From: CAVQCJ01 sp963711005
GTDB taxonomy: Bacteria > Actinomycetota > Actinomycetes > Prado026
Direction of reading: 5' to 3'
Length of the DNA: 64,000 nt
Assembly: GCA_963711005.1 (NCBI GenBank)
Contig: CAVQCJ010000002.1
Coordinates: 1,302,001 to 1,366,000 of the forward strand
Position numbers and translations under genes: made by a program. Under the pieces are notes generated by a model. It saw only the letters and a list, made by a program, of their open reading frames with translations, was not told the DNA's origin and did not search any database. Below, one piece after another: positions 50,916-59,575 of this stretch (position 1 is its first letter; the number at the start of each line of letters is the position of its first letter).

Positions 50916-51673
50916 TCGCTGCCGCCGACCGCTCTGCGGTGCCGGGCGACGCCCGTGGGCCGGACGATGTTTCACGTGAAACCACTGCAGCCGAGTCGCT
51001 GCCGCCGCCGGAGCTGACGGCGCTGGGGCGCGCCCTCGTCGGGGCGCACCTCGACGTTCTCTCCCGCTATGCGCAGCTGCTCGCCGGCGCCGGGGTGGAA
51101 CGTGGTCTCATCGGGCCCCGGGAGACACCTCGACTTTGGGACCGCCACCTGCTGAACTGCGCTGTCATCAGCGAGCTCATCGAGCCGGGCTCCCGTGTGG
51201 ACGACGTCGGGAGCGGGGCCGGGCTGCCCGGTATGGTGCTCGGCCTGGTCCGTCCGGACCTCGAGGTGACCCTGGTGGAGCCGTTGCTGCGCCGTACGAC
51301 CTTCCTCAGCGAGGTGGTGGACGAGCTGGGACTGACCAACGTGAAGGTGGTCCGGGCGAGAGCCGAGGAGCACGCTCGCGCTGTCGCGTCCGGGCAGGCC
51401 CGGCCCGCTGACACCGTCACGGCCCGCGCGGTCGCCCCACTCGGGCGCCTGGCCGGCTGGTGCCTCCCGCTGCTGCGTCCGAACGGCATCCTGCTGGCCC
51501 TGAAGGGGGAGTCCGCGCACGCAGAGCTCGAAGCGGCCAGGGCGGAGCTGGCAGCCGCCGGTGCGGCCGACGCACAGGTTCTGACCGTGGGCCTGGGCGT
51601 GGTCGACCCGCCGACGACCGTGATCCGGGTAGTTCGGGGAGCGCCCCGATCGCGCCGAACGGGTGGCCGATGA
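50912..51673 (+). CDS. rsmG: 16S rRNA (guanine-N7) methyltransferase RsmG
   Basis: 253 residues. SAM-dependent methyltransferase for G527 (E. coli numbering) of 16S rRNA. Motif I is VDDVGSGAGLPGMVLGLVRP, preceded by ERGLIGPRETPRLWDRHLLNC, and the later motif is VTARAVAPLGRLAGWC. The N-terminal 40 residues are non-conserved and contain DVSRET, encoded by a parS site. Loss of this enzyme gives low-level streptomycin resistance in several bacteria. GTG 50912 overlaps khpB. Confidence 0.93.
   Translation: MIAAADRSAVPGDARGPDDVSRETTAAESLPPPELTALGRALVGAHLDVLSRYAQLLAGAGVERGLIGPRETPRLWDRHLLNCAVISELIEPGSRVDDVGSGAGLPGMVLGLVRPDLEVTLVEPLLRRTTFLSEVVDELGLTNVKVVRARAEEHARAVASGQARPADTVTARAVAPLGRLAGWCLPLLRPNGILLALKGESAHAELEAARAELAAAGAADAQVLTVGLGVVDPPTTVIRVVRGAPRSRRTGGR
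50968..50983. promoter_or_regulatory. parS centromere site 1
   Basis: TGTTTCACGTGAAACC, one base from the consensus parS palindrome ending in ACA. It is inside the rsmG reading frame at codons 19-24, about 4.7 kb from oriC. ParB is expected to load here. Confidence 0.93.
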
Positions 51674-52620
51674 GCGAGCCGACCGCCGGCCCACCGGATG
51701 TTTCACGTGAAACCGAGCCTCTGGCGGACGGGTTCGCCACCCCGATCGCCGACGCGGCGCAGACAGCCGTGCAGGTCAGGGCCGGCCGAGCCGGTGACCT
51801 GCCGGCCCCACCCTCCACCCGCGTCATCACGGTGGCGAACCAGAAGGGTGGCGTCGGCAAGACGACGTCCACGGTGAACATCGCCGCCGCGCTCGCTCTG
51901 CACGGGCTTCGGGTCCTCGTGCTCGATCTTGATCCCCAGGGGAACGCCTCGACCGCGCTCGGGCTGCCGCACGCCGCCGGGACCCCGAGCATCTACGAGG
52001 TGCTGGTCGAAGGCCTGCCGCTGGCGGAAGTGGTCCGTCCCGTGACTGACATCCCCGGTCTGTTCGGGGCCCCTTCGACCATCGACCTGGCCGGTGCGGA
52101 GATCGAGCTCGTCTCGCTGGTCGCCCGCGAGTCCCGCCTCCGGCGGGCCCTGGACGCCTACACGGGGGCGCAGGGCCGCTTCGACTACGTCTTCATCGAC
52201 TGCCCACCGTCGCTGGGCCTGCTCACCGTCAACGCCATGGTCGCCGCCGAAGAGGTGTTCATCCCGATCCAGTGCGAGTACTACGCCCTGGAGGGCCTTG
52301 GCCAGCTCGTGCGCAACGTCGACCTGGTCCGGGCCCACCTCAACCCCGGCCTGCACGTGTCCACCATCCTGCTGACCATGTACGACGCCAGGACCCGGCT
52401 GGCCGCACAGGTCGCGGACGAGGTCCGGGCGCACTTCGGCGAGCGCGTCCTCAAGACGGTGGTTCCCCGTTCGGTTCGGGTGAGCGAGGCGCCCAGCTAC
52501 GGTCAGACCGTCATGACGTACGACCCGGGGTCGAGCGGGGCGCTGTCCTACCTGGAGGCGGCCCGCGAGCTCGCCCGGCAGGACCCGGTGAAGCTGGCCG
52601 ACGCAGAGGAGCGAACGTGA
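51670..52620 (+). CDS. parA: Chromosome partitioning ATPase ParA
   Basis: 316 residues. A variable N-terminus of about 50 residues, including DVSRET from a second parS site, precedes the deviant Walker A VANQKGGVGKTTSTVNIAAA, then VLDLDPQGNASTALG and FIDCPPSLGLLTVNAM. ParA binds DNA as an ATP dimer and moves ParB-parS complexes apart. ATG 51670 overlaps the rsmG stop as ATGA and its own stop overlaps parB as GTGA. Confidence 0.96.
   Translation: MSEPTAGPPDVSRETEPLADGFATPIADAAQTAVQVRAGRAGDLPAPPSTRVITVANQKGGVGKTTSTVNIAAALALHGLRVLVLDLDPQGNASTALGLPHAAGTPSIYEVLVEGLPLAEVVRPVTDIPGLFGAPSTIDLAGAEIELVSLVARESRLRRALDAYTGAQGRFDYVFIDCPPSLGLLTVNAMVAAEEVFIPIQCEYYALEGLGQLVRNVDLVRAHLNPGLHVSTILLTMYDARTRLAAQVADEVRAHFGERVLKTVVPRSVRVSEAPSYGQTVMTYDPGSSGALSYLEAARELARQDPVKLADAEERT
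51699..51714. promoter_or_regulatory. parS centromere site 2
   Basis: The same 16-mer as site 1, 731 bp to its right and in frame within the parA N-terminus. Two identical sites in tandem genes make a ParB loading cluster. Confidence 0.93.
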
Positions 52621-54137
52621 ACGTCCGGCGAGGTGGTCTGGGCCGAGGGCTCGGCGCGCTGATCCCGTCCGCCCCGCTGGCGGCCGACCCGTCCGACCAG
52701 GTCGACCTGGACGCGGGGGGCGCACCGGACCTGCGTACGGTCGACCTGACCGAGGGCACGGGGCCGGCCGGCGGCAGCCCGGCGGACCTACGGACGGTCC
52801 CGGGCGCGCACTTCGCCGAGATCGCGATCGAGTCGGTGACCCCGAACCCCCGCCAGCCGCGCGTGGTCTTCGACGAGGAGGCCCAGGCCGAGCTGGTCCA
52901 CTCGATCCGCGAGGTCGGGCTCCTGCAGCCGATCGTCGTGCGACCGCAGGGCGGCGATCGGTACGAGCTGGTCATGGGCGAGCGCCGCTGGCGGGCCGCG
53001 CGGGCGGCCGGGCTGGACCGGATCCCGGCGATCGTGCGGGAGACGGCGGACGACGCGCTGCTGCGGGACGCCCTGCTGGAGAACCTGCACCGCAGCCAGC
53101 TCAACCCGCTCGAGGAGGCCGCGGCCTACGACCAGCTGCTCAAGGACTTCGGCTGCTCGCACGACGAGCTGGCACACCGGATCGGCCGGTCCCGGCCGCA
53201 GATCTCCAACACCTTGCGGCTGCTCCGGTTGCCCGCCCCCGTCCAGCGCCGAGTCGCCGCCGGGGTGCTCTCGGCCGGGCATGCACGCGCCCTGCTGGCC
53301 CTTGATGACGCCGACGCCATGGAGCGACTGGCCCATCGGATCGTCGCTGAGGGACTCTCCGTGCGCGCGGTCGAGGAGATCGTCACTCTCGGTGACGAAG
53401 ATGTGCAACCTAAACTATCCCATAACCGTCCGAAACGTGCGATAGCGCCCGGACTGCAGGATCTCGCCGCTCGGCTCTCGGACCGCCTCGAGACACGGGT
53501 CCGGGTCGACCTCGGTCGTACCAAGGGCCGGATCAGCATCGACTTCGCGTCCCTGGACGACCTCAACCGCATCGTCACGCTGCTGGACCCGGACGCACCG
53601 CGGCTCAGTCCTGACCGGCGGGCGCCGCCCGCCGCACGGCACCGTCCACGAGACCGTGCCAGAGCGTCCCGAAGTCCTGCCCGGCCGCGGCGGCCGCCTG
53701 CGGGAACAGCGAGGTCTCGGTCATGCCGGGCGCCACGTTGGTCTCCAGGAACCAGATCCGGCCCGCAGCGTCGACGACGAGGTCGGACCGGGACAGGTCG
53801 CGCAGCCCGAGCGCCGCGTGCGCGGTCACCGCGGCCTCGGCGCAGCCGCGGGCCAGCTCCGGGTCCAGCCGGGCCGGCGCGAAGAACTCGGTCGTCCCCG
53901 CGGTGTACCGGGCCGCGTAGTCGTAGAAACCGCCGTCCGGGACGATCTCCACGGCCGGCAGGGCGACCGGGCCGTCTGGGGTCTCGACCACCGAGACGGC
54001 GACCTCGGTCCCGGGCACGAACACCTCGACCAGCGCCGTGCCGCCGTACGCGAAGCAGCCCACCATCGCCGCCGGCAGGTCGTCGGCCGTGCGGACCACG
54101 GCCGCGCCCAGCGACGATCCGCCGCTCGCCGGCTTGA
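52617..54137 (+). CDS. parB: Chromosome partitioning protein ParB, with an abnormal 3' extension
   Basis: ParB is a CTPase clamp that loads at parS. Residues 1-333 look complete: RRGGLGRGLGALIP at the start, VTPNPRQPRVVFDEEAQAEL, the CTP-binding GERRWRAARAAGLDRIPAIV and ENLHRSQLNPLEEA, a helix-turn-helix, and a C-terminal dimerisation segment ending KGRISIDFASLDDLNRIVTL near 53580. The frame then has no stop and runs to 54137, adding about 173 Arg/Pro-rich residues antisense to ddl. The true end is probably near 53615, where a TGA (53612-53614) lies in another frame. Confidence 0.9.
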   Translation: MNVRRGGLGRGLGALIPSAPLAADPSDQVDLDAGGAPDLRTVDLTEGTGPAGGSPADLRTVPGAHFAEIAIESVTPNPRQPRVVFDEEAQAELVHSIREVGLLQPIVVRPQGGDRYELVMGERRWRAARAAGLDRIPAIVRETADDALLRDALLENLHRSQLNPLEEAAAYDQLLKDFGCSHDELAHRIGRSRPQISNTLRLLRLPAPVQRRVAAGVLSAGHARALLALDDADAMERLAHRIVAEGLSVRAVEEIVTLGDEDVQPKLSHNRPKRAIAPGLQDLAARLSDRLETRVRVDLGRTKGRISIDFASLDDLNRIVTLLDPDAPRLSPDRRAPPAARHRPRDRARASRSPARPRRPPAGTARSRSCRAPRWSPGTRSGPQRRRRGRTGTGRAARAPRARSPRPRRSRGPAPGPAGPARRTRSSPRCTGPRSRRNRRPGRSPRPAGRPGRLGSRPPRRRPRSRARTPRPAPCRRTRSSPPSPPAGRRPCGPRPRPATIRRSPA

Positions 54138-54577
54138 CCATCAGGGGCAGCCCCAGGCGCTCGACCAGCGCGGCCATCACCGAGGTGGCGCCCAGCTCGC
54201 GGAACGACGACTGCGGCAACGCCACGGACGCCGGCGTGCCGACTCCCGCCGTCGCCACGACCGCCTTGGCCGCCGGCTTGTCGAACGCCGTCCGGCTCGG
54301 CCGCGGGCCGAGAGCCGACGTACGGAAGCGCGAGCAGCTCGAGGATGTCGCGCAGCGAGCCGTCCTCGCCGGTCGCCCCGTGCAGCAGCGGGACGACGAC
54401 AGTCGGCCGGCGGTGCGCGAGTGCCGGCAGCAGGCCGGCGTCCACGTCCAGCACGTCGACGTCGAGGCCGCTGCCGCGCAGCGCGTCGGCGACCCGACGC
54501 CCCGAGCGCACCGACACGTCGCGCTCGTGCGACAGCCCGCCGGCGAGCACGACCACGGCCGGTCCGGCCGCGCTCAT
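53605..54577 (-). pseudogene. ddl: D-alanine--D-alanine ligase-like gene with a frame break
   Basis: ATP-grasp enzyme that makes the D-Ala-D-Ala dipeptide for peptidoglycan. From ATG 54577 (ATGA overlap with the aminotransferase stop) the frame reads VVVLAGGLSHERDVSVRSG and GEDGSLRDILELLALPYVGS. Homology then moves to another frame reading SRTAFDKPAAKAVVATAGV, VKPASGGSSLGAAVV and WFLETNVAPGMTETSLFP. One extra base near 54300 accounts for the shift; total length is not divisible by three. It is a pseudogene if the base is real, or intact if it is a sequencing error. Confidence 0.8.
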
Positions 54578-55902
54578 GCCGTCTCCGGGCCGGGCACGTC
54601 CGACGTCGACTCGTCGTGTCGGGAGCCGGGGACCGTACGTCCGAACGTCTGCACGAGATCCAGCTCCTCCTCGACGACCCCGGCCAGCCGGCGCACGCCC
54701 TCGCGGATGCGGTCGGGCTCGGGGAAGCAGTACGACAACCGCAGCGACCGCCGTCCGGCGGGCTTCGCCGGACCCGCGTAGAAGGCCGTCCCCGGCACGT
54801 ACGCGACGCGGGCGGTGACCGCGCGGGGGAGCATCACCGCGGCGTCTAGTCCTTCGGGCAGCGTGACCCACGAGTAGAAGCCGCCGGCGGGCTCGGTCCA
54901 GACCGTGCCGCCGGGCAGCAGCGTGGCCAACGCGTCGAGCAGCGCGTCGCGACGTTCCCGGTACAGCTCGCGGAACACCTTGACCTGCTCGAGCCACGGA
55001 TGCTCGGCCAGGTACGCGGACACGGCCATCTGGCAGATCGCGGGCGGGCACAGCACCGACGCCTCCGCGGCGAGGACGAGCTTCTCGCGGATGCCGTGCG
55101 GCGCCACCGCCCAGCCGACCCGCAGGCCGGGCGCGAACGTCTTGGAGAACGAGCCGAGGTAGACGACGCCGGTGGGGTCCAGGGCACGAATCGCCTGCGG
55201 CACGTGCCCGTCGAAACCGAGCAGGGCGTAGGGGTCGTCCTCCAGGACCGGTAGGCCGTTCGCGAGGCACAGCGCCAGGATCTCGGCGCGCCGCGCGGCG
55301 CCGAGCGTGACGCCGGCGGGGTTGTGGAACGACGGCACGGTGTAGAGGAACTTCGGCCGGCGGCCCTCGGCGGTCAGCTGCTCGAGCGCTCCGGCCAACG
55401 CCACCGGGTCGAGCCCTTCGGCGTCCATCGGCACGTGCACGACGTGGGCCTGGTACGCCGCGAACACCGACAGCGCGCCGACGTACGACGGCGCCTCGGC
55501 GAGCACCACGTCGCCCGGGTCGCACAGCACCCGAGTGACCAGGTCGAGTGCCTGCTGCGAACCGACGGTGACCACGATGTCGTCCGGGTGCGCGCGCACG
55601 CCGACCAGGGGCATGAGCTGACCGGCGATCTGTTCGCGCAGCACGGTGTCCCCCTGGCCGGACCCGTACTGCAGGGCCTGCGTGCCATGCTCGGCGACCA
55701 GCCGGGCGAACGTCCCCGCCACCGCGTCGAGCGGGAGCGCGGACAGGTTGGGCATCCCGCCGGCCAGCGAGACCACCTCGGGACGGGACGCCACCGCGAA
55801 CAGCGCCCGGATCTCCGACGCGACCATGCTGCGCGACCGTTCGGCGTACGAGCCGACGAACGGGTCCAGGCGCGAGCCGGTGGCGGGCTCGGGTCCGGTC
55901 AC
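54574..55902 (-). CDS. PLP-dependent aminotransferase (2-aminoadipate/MocR-type class I/II)
   Basis: 442 residues. Fold-type I aminotransferase; the Schiff-base Lys is in VVYLGSFSKTFAPGLRVGW, with VTVGSQQALDLVTRVLCDPG, PSFHNPAGVTLG and LEDDPYALLGF as flanking motifs. There is no N-terminal GntR domain, so it is an enzyme rather than a MocR regulator. GAGGAGG upstream of GTG 55902 fixes the start. It precedes ddl in the same direction with an ATGA overlap. The amino acid substrate is not determined; 2-aminoadipate or branched/aromatic substrates are typical. Confidence 0.9.
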   Translation of the reverse strand: MTGPEPATGSRLDPFVGSYAERSRSMVASEIRALFAVASRPEVVSLAGGMPNLSALPLDAVAGTFARLVAEHGTQALQYGSGQGDTVLREQIAGQLMPLVGVRAHPDDIVVTVGSQQALDLVTRVLCDPGDVVLAEAPSYVGALSVFAAYQAHVVHVPMDAEGLDPVALAGALEQLTAEGRRPKFLYTVPSFHNPAGVTLGAARRAEILALCLANGLPVLEDDPYALLGFDGHVPQAIRALDPTGVVYLGSFSKTFAPGLRVGWAVAPHGIREKLVLAAEASVLCPPAICQMAVSAYLAEHPWLEQVKVFRELYRERRDALLDALATLLPGGTVWTEPAGGFYSWVTLPEGLDAAVMLPRAVTARVAYVPGTAFYAGPAKPAGRRSLRLSYCFPEPDRIREGVRRLAGVVEEELDLVQTFGRTVPGSRHDESTSDVPGPETA

Positions 55903-56054
55903 GGGTGCGCACCTCCTCGCAGACAGCGCGGCCGACCCACGCTCGCCGCCGGGCGCGACGGCCGCGATCACCGCGGATACAGTGAGACTGTCGCCCGGTG
56001 TCCAGAGTGCCGCATCTGCGCGCCAACCGGCGCGCCGCCCCCCGGAGGTGCGCG

Positions 56055-56216
56055 TTGAGGCTCCTCCGCTGGATCGTGGCGGGGGTCGTCGTCGGCGCGC
56101 TCGCCGCGTTCGTGACCGAGATGCTGCGCCCACGGCCCGTCACCGGGACCTCCGGCTACCGCGCGCCGGTCCCGGCCACCGACCACCGCGTGGTCCTGCC
56201 CGGGGCGAGGCCCTAG
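56055..56216 (+). CDS. Small single-pass membrane protein with TTG start
   Basis: 53 residues: a basic RLLRWIV start, one helix (VAGVVVGALAAFVTEML) and a polar tail rich in Pro, Arg and Val. GGAGG six bases upstream of TTG 56055 supports this start over GTG 55998. The stop TAG shares one base with the GTG of the next gene, so translation is probably coupled to the GNAT gene. It matches no family I know. Confidence 0.6.
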   Translation: MRLLRWIVAGVVVGALAAFVTEMLRPRPVTGTSGYRAPVPATDHRVVLPGARP

Positions 56217-56827
56217 TGGCCCGCCGGATCGTCCCGGTCACCCGGCAGACGATCGGCGACCTGCCGCAGCCGTGCCGGGACTGCGCCTTCTGGGAGGCCG
56301 GTCCTGGACCGCGTGGCCTACCGGGGGCCGCGGTGGCGCAGGCCGTCCTCAAGGCCGAGTGGGTGGAGAGCACCGGGGCCGCGTGGGGCCCGTGCGGTCT
56401 GCTCGCGTACGTCGACGAGGTGCCGGCCGGCTACGTGATGTACGCACCGCCGGCGTTCGTGCCCAGGGCGGTGGCATTCCCGACCTCGCCGATCAGCCAG
56501 GACGCTGTGCTGCTGACCGCCGCATACGTGCTGCCCGAGCACCGCGGCGCGGGTCTGGGCCGGGTCCTGGTGCAGGCCGCCGCGAAGGACCTGACCCAGC
56601 GCGGGGTCCGGGCGATCGAGGCGTACGGCGCCGTCGCCCAGAGCTGCGTGCTCCCGCCGGACTTCCTGGAGTCGGTCGGCTTCGTCCGCGTCCGCGAGCA
56701 TGCCCGCAACCCGCGGCTGCGGCTGGACCTGCGGACGGCCGTTGCGTGGCGGGACCCCGTCGGCGGGGCGCTGGAGAAGATCAGGGGCGCGGTGCGGGCG
56801 TTCCCCGCCGGCGCCAACCGGACCTGA
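56216..56827 (+). CDS. GNAT family N-acetyltransferase
   Basis: 203 residues. The acetyl-CoA-binding motif A is LTAAYVLPEHRGAGLGRVLVQAAAKDLTQRG with the R/QxxGxG/A pattern in EHRGAGLGR. An N-terminal segment has CRDCAFWEAGP with two close Cys, and the C-terminus shows FLESVGFVRVREHARNPRLRLDL. Substrate unknown. Genes of this type are regularly found between parB/ddl and the amidase-trx cluster in actinobacteria. The start is GTG 56216. Confidence 0.88.
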   Translation: MARRIVPVTRQTIGDLPQPCRDCAFWEAGPGPRGLPGAAVAQAVLKAEWVESTGAAWGPCGLLAYVDEVPAGYVMYAPPAFVPRAVAFPTSPISQDAVLLTAAYVLPEHRGAGLGRVLVQAAAKDLTQRGVRAIEAYGAVAQSCVLPPDFLESVGFVRVREHARNPRLRLDLRTAVAWRDPVGGALEKIRGAVRAFPAGANRT

Positions 56828-56829
56828 CG

Positions 56830-57991
56830 TCAGCTGACGAAGTCCGGCAGCCGGATGCTGCCGGTCGGTGCGTCCTCGTGCGGCGGCAGGTAGAGCCGCT
56901 GCACCGCGACGACGACCGACTCGGCCACGACGTCGCGGAACCCGGGGTCGGCCAGCCGCGCCGCGTCGCCGGGGTTGGTGACGTAGCCCAGCTCCAGCCG
57001 AACCGCAGGCATCCTGGTGCGCCGCAGCAGGTCCCAGGTCTTGCCGTGCGTCCCGCAGTCGAGCAGGTCGGTGCGCGCGGTCAGCTCGCGCTGCAGCAAC
57101 GACGCGAACCGCGCCCCGGTCTCGGACCGGATCCCGCGGGTCCGGTCGCCGTAGTAGTAGGTCGCGACGCCGTTCGGGCCCGGGGTCGGGGCGCCGTCGA
57201 CGTGCACCGACAGCAACAGGTCGGCCTGCAGGCCGTTCGCCGTGGCCGCGCGCGCTGGTTCGTCGGCCGGGGTGTCCTGCCCCGCGAGCCGGGCCCGGCT
57301 CAGGTACGCGGTCACGCCGGTCGCGGCCAGCCGCCCCTCGATCCGGGCGGCGAGCTCCTCGGCCAGGTCGGCCTCGGCGAGCCCGTGCCCGACGTTGCCG
57401 GGGTCCGAGCCGCCGTGGCCGGGGTCGATGACGATCACCTTGCCGGACAACGTGGGGCCACTGCTGCGGATCGCCTCGATCTCGCGCAGCGCCGCCGGCG
57501 TACCGCCGACGACGGTGCGGGCCAGCCGGTCCAGCGCCTTGAACGTGGCCGGTCCGCACGTCCCGTCCGACACGATCCCCGACGTTGCGCTGGAACTCGC
57601 GCAGGGCGATCTCGGTCTCGGTGCCGAAGATGCCGTCGGCCCGGCCGACGTCGAAGCCCATGTCCAGCAACCGTTGCTGGAGGGCCGCGACGTCGTCACC
57701 GGTCAGCGGGTGGCTCGGCGCGAACCACAGCACCCGGTCGCCGAGGCGCCAGCGCGCGTCGTCCAGGAGCCGCCACGTCTGCGGGCCGACGATGCCGTCG
57801 ATGTTCGCCCCGCGCATCTGCTGGAACCCCCGGACGGCGGCGTCCACCGCGTCGTCGAAGGCCGCGCTGCGGTAGGCATCGGCCGCCGAGGTGGCGGGGC
57901 CGGGGGTGAGCAGGCCGAGCAGCTCGAGCCGCGCCCGGATCTCCGCCACGGCGGGACCGGTGTCCCCGCGTCGGTAGATCGGGTGGCTCAT
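56830..57991 (-). pseudogene. N-acetylmuramoyl-L-alanine amidase with a frame break
   Basis: From ATG 57991 the N-terminal part has two peptidoglycan-binding repeats (YRRGDTGPAVAEIRARLELLG; VAALQQRLLDMGFDVGRADG, FGTETEIALREFQRNVG). The frame then moves to another register with GTCGPATFKALDRL and the Amidase_3 domain: VIVIDPGHGGSDPGN (zinc His), NGLQADLLLSVHVDGAP and LELGYVTNPGDAARLADP with the catalytic Glu. The break is at a CCCC/GGGG run near 57577-57580: one G fewer would restore the frame. A homopolymer error or a true mutation are both possible. Confidence 0.8.
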
Positions 57992-58092
57992 GGCGCTGGC
58001 CCTCCCCGGCGGCGGTCGGCGCCACGCGCCCGGGATGCTCCCGAGGCGAGGCCGGACCCGCATCGTAACCGCGGGACCGCCCCGTTCCGAGC

Positions 58093-58425
58093 TCAGGCGG
58101 TGATGAAGGCTTCCAGGTCCTTGAGCAGGGCCACCTTGGGCTTGGCGCCGATGATCTGCTTCACCAGCTCGCCACCCTGGAACACGCTCAGGGTCGGGAT
58201 CGACACGATTCCGTACGAGGCGGCCACCCGCGGGTTCTCGTCCACGTTGAGCTTGACGACCCTCAGGTCGCCGGAGTGCTCGGTGGCGATCTCCTCGAGG
58301 ATCGGGGCTACCGCGCGGCACGGACCGCACCACTCCGCCCAGAAGTCCACGAGGACCGTCTTGTCGCTCTTGAGGACGTCGGCGGCGAACGTGTCGTCGG
58401 TTACGGCGGGGGTGTTGGCTCCCAC
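58093..58425 (-). CDS. trxA: Thioredoxin
   Basis: 110 residues with the redox site WCGPC (Cys33, Cys36) in VDFWAEWCGPCRAVAPIL, the cis-Pro loop SIPTLSVFQGGELVKQ and the buried Asp at the helix start. It is reduced by the TrxB encoded 88 bp upstream. The two genes are on the same strand and probably share the SigR-type promoter in front of trxB. The start is at 58425 with VGANTPAVTDDTFAADVL as N-terminus. Confidence 0.96.
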   Translation of the reverse strand: MGANTPAVTDDTFAADVLKSDKTVLVDFWAEWCGPCRAVAPILEEIATEHSGDLRVVKLNVDENPRVAASYGIVSIPTLSVFQGGELVKQIIGAKPKVALLKDLEAFITA

Positions 58426-58513
58426 GGTGCTGGTCCCTTCAGTGGAACTTCGGCCGGCCCCGGACGGTGCGCCCGGGGTGGGGTCTGCGTGCTGCGGTCC
58501 TTCGGTCTTCGGG

Positions 58514-59503
58514 TCAGCCGGCGACGCTGCCGACGACGGCCTGCGCCGGTTCCCCGGTCGCCACAGCCTCGGCTAAGTCGACGAGGTAGCGCTCGGCGTC
58601 CAGCGCCGCGGCACAGCCGGTGCCGGCCGCGGTGACCGCCTGCCGGTACTGGTGGTCGACCAGGTCGCCGCTGGCGAACACCCCGGGCAGGTTGGTACGC
58701 GTGCTCGGGTGCTGGACGAGGACGTAGCCCTCCTCGTCGCGGTGCACCTGGCCGGCGACGATCTCGCTGCGCGGGTCGTGACCGATGGCGACGAACAGGC
58801 CGGTGACGGCCAGCTCGGACTCCGCACCGGTACGGGTGCTGCGCAGCCGCACGCCGGACAGCCGGTCGTCGCCGAGCAGCTCGACGACCTCGCTGTCCCA
58901 GGCGAAGCGGATCTTGTCGTTCGCGAACGCGCGGTCCTGCATGATCTTGGACGCGCGCAGGCTGTCGCGCCGGTGCACGAGGGTGACCGACCGGGCGAAC
59001 CGGGTCAGGAAGGTCGCCTCCTCGATCGCGGAGTCGCCGCCACCGACCACCGCGATGTCCTGGTCGCGGAAGAAGAAGCCGTCGCAGGTCGCGCACCACG
59101 AGACGCCGTGGCCCGACAGCCGCTTCTCACCGTCGACCCCGAGCTCGCGGTACTTCGAACCCATGGCCAGGATCACGGACCTGGCCAGGTGCACGACGCC
59201 GGCCGAGTCGGTGACGGTCTTGGTCTCGCCGGTCAGGTCGACCTCGATGACGTCGTCGGGGACCAGCTCGGCGCCGAACCGCTCCGCCTGCCGGCGCAGC
59301 GAGTCCATGAGCTCGGGGCCCATGACCCCGTCCGCGAAGCCGGGGAAGTTCTCGACGTCGGTGGTGTTCATCAGGGCGCCGCCGGCCGTGACCGAACCTT
59401 CGAAGACGAGCGGGCTGAGGTTCGCACGCGCGGTGTACAGCGCGGCCGTGTAGCCGGCCGGGCCGGAACCGATGACGATGACGTCGCGAACGTCGGTGCT
59501 CAC
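58514..59503 (-). CDS. trxB: Thioredoxin-disulfide reductase
   Basis: 329-residue FAD enzyme that reduces thioredoxin with NADPH. The FAD motif is VIVIGSGPAGYTAALYTARA, the redox site is SWCATCDGFFF (Cys137, Cys140), the NADPH site is VVGGGDSAIEEATFL, and the C-terminal FAD segment is GVFASGDLVDHQYRQAVTAA. GTG 59503 with GAGAGG upstream is used; the ORF to 59578 lacks homology at its start. It lies next to sigM, as in Mycobacterium. Confidence 0.96.
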   Translation of the reverse strand: MSTDVRDVIVIGSGPAGYTAALYTARANLSPLVFEGSVTAGGALMNTTDVENFPGFADGVMGPELMDSLRRQAERFGAELVPDDVIEVDLTGETKTVTDSAGVVHLARSVILAMGSKYRELGVDGEKRLSGHGVSWCATCDGFFFRDQDIAVVGGGDSAIEEATFLTRFARSVTLVHRRDSLRASKIMQDRAFANDKIRFAWDSEVVELLGDDRLSGVRLRSTRTGAESELAVTGLFVAIGHDPRSEIVAGQVHRDEEGYVLVQHPSTRTNLPGVFASGDLVDHQYRQAVTAAGTGCAAALDAERYLVDLAEAVATGEPAQAVVGSVAG

Positions 59504-59575
59504 GGAACGCCTCTCTGGAACTGTGCGCCTGCTGGGCCCTGCGGCTCGTGGACGCGGTGCCTGTGTCGCCTGGCT

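Noticed and set aside
54574..55902. MocR-type transcription factor
   Set aside because: The frame has the aminotransferase domain but no N-terminal GntR helix-turn-helix after the chosen start.
53126..56143. Minus-strand 1005-codon frame covering parB, ddl and aminotransferase
   Set aside because: Only the segment that matches the N-terminal part of Ddl is meaningful; the remainder is antisense or out of frame to clear genes.
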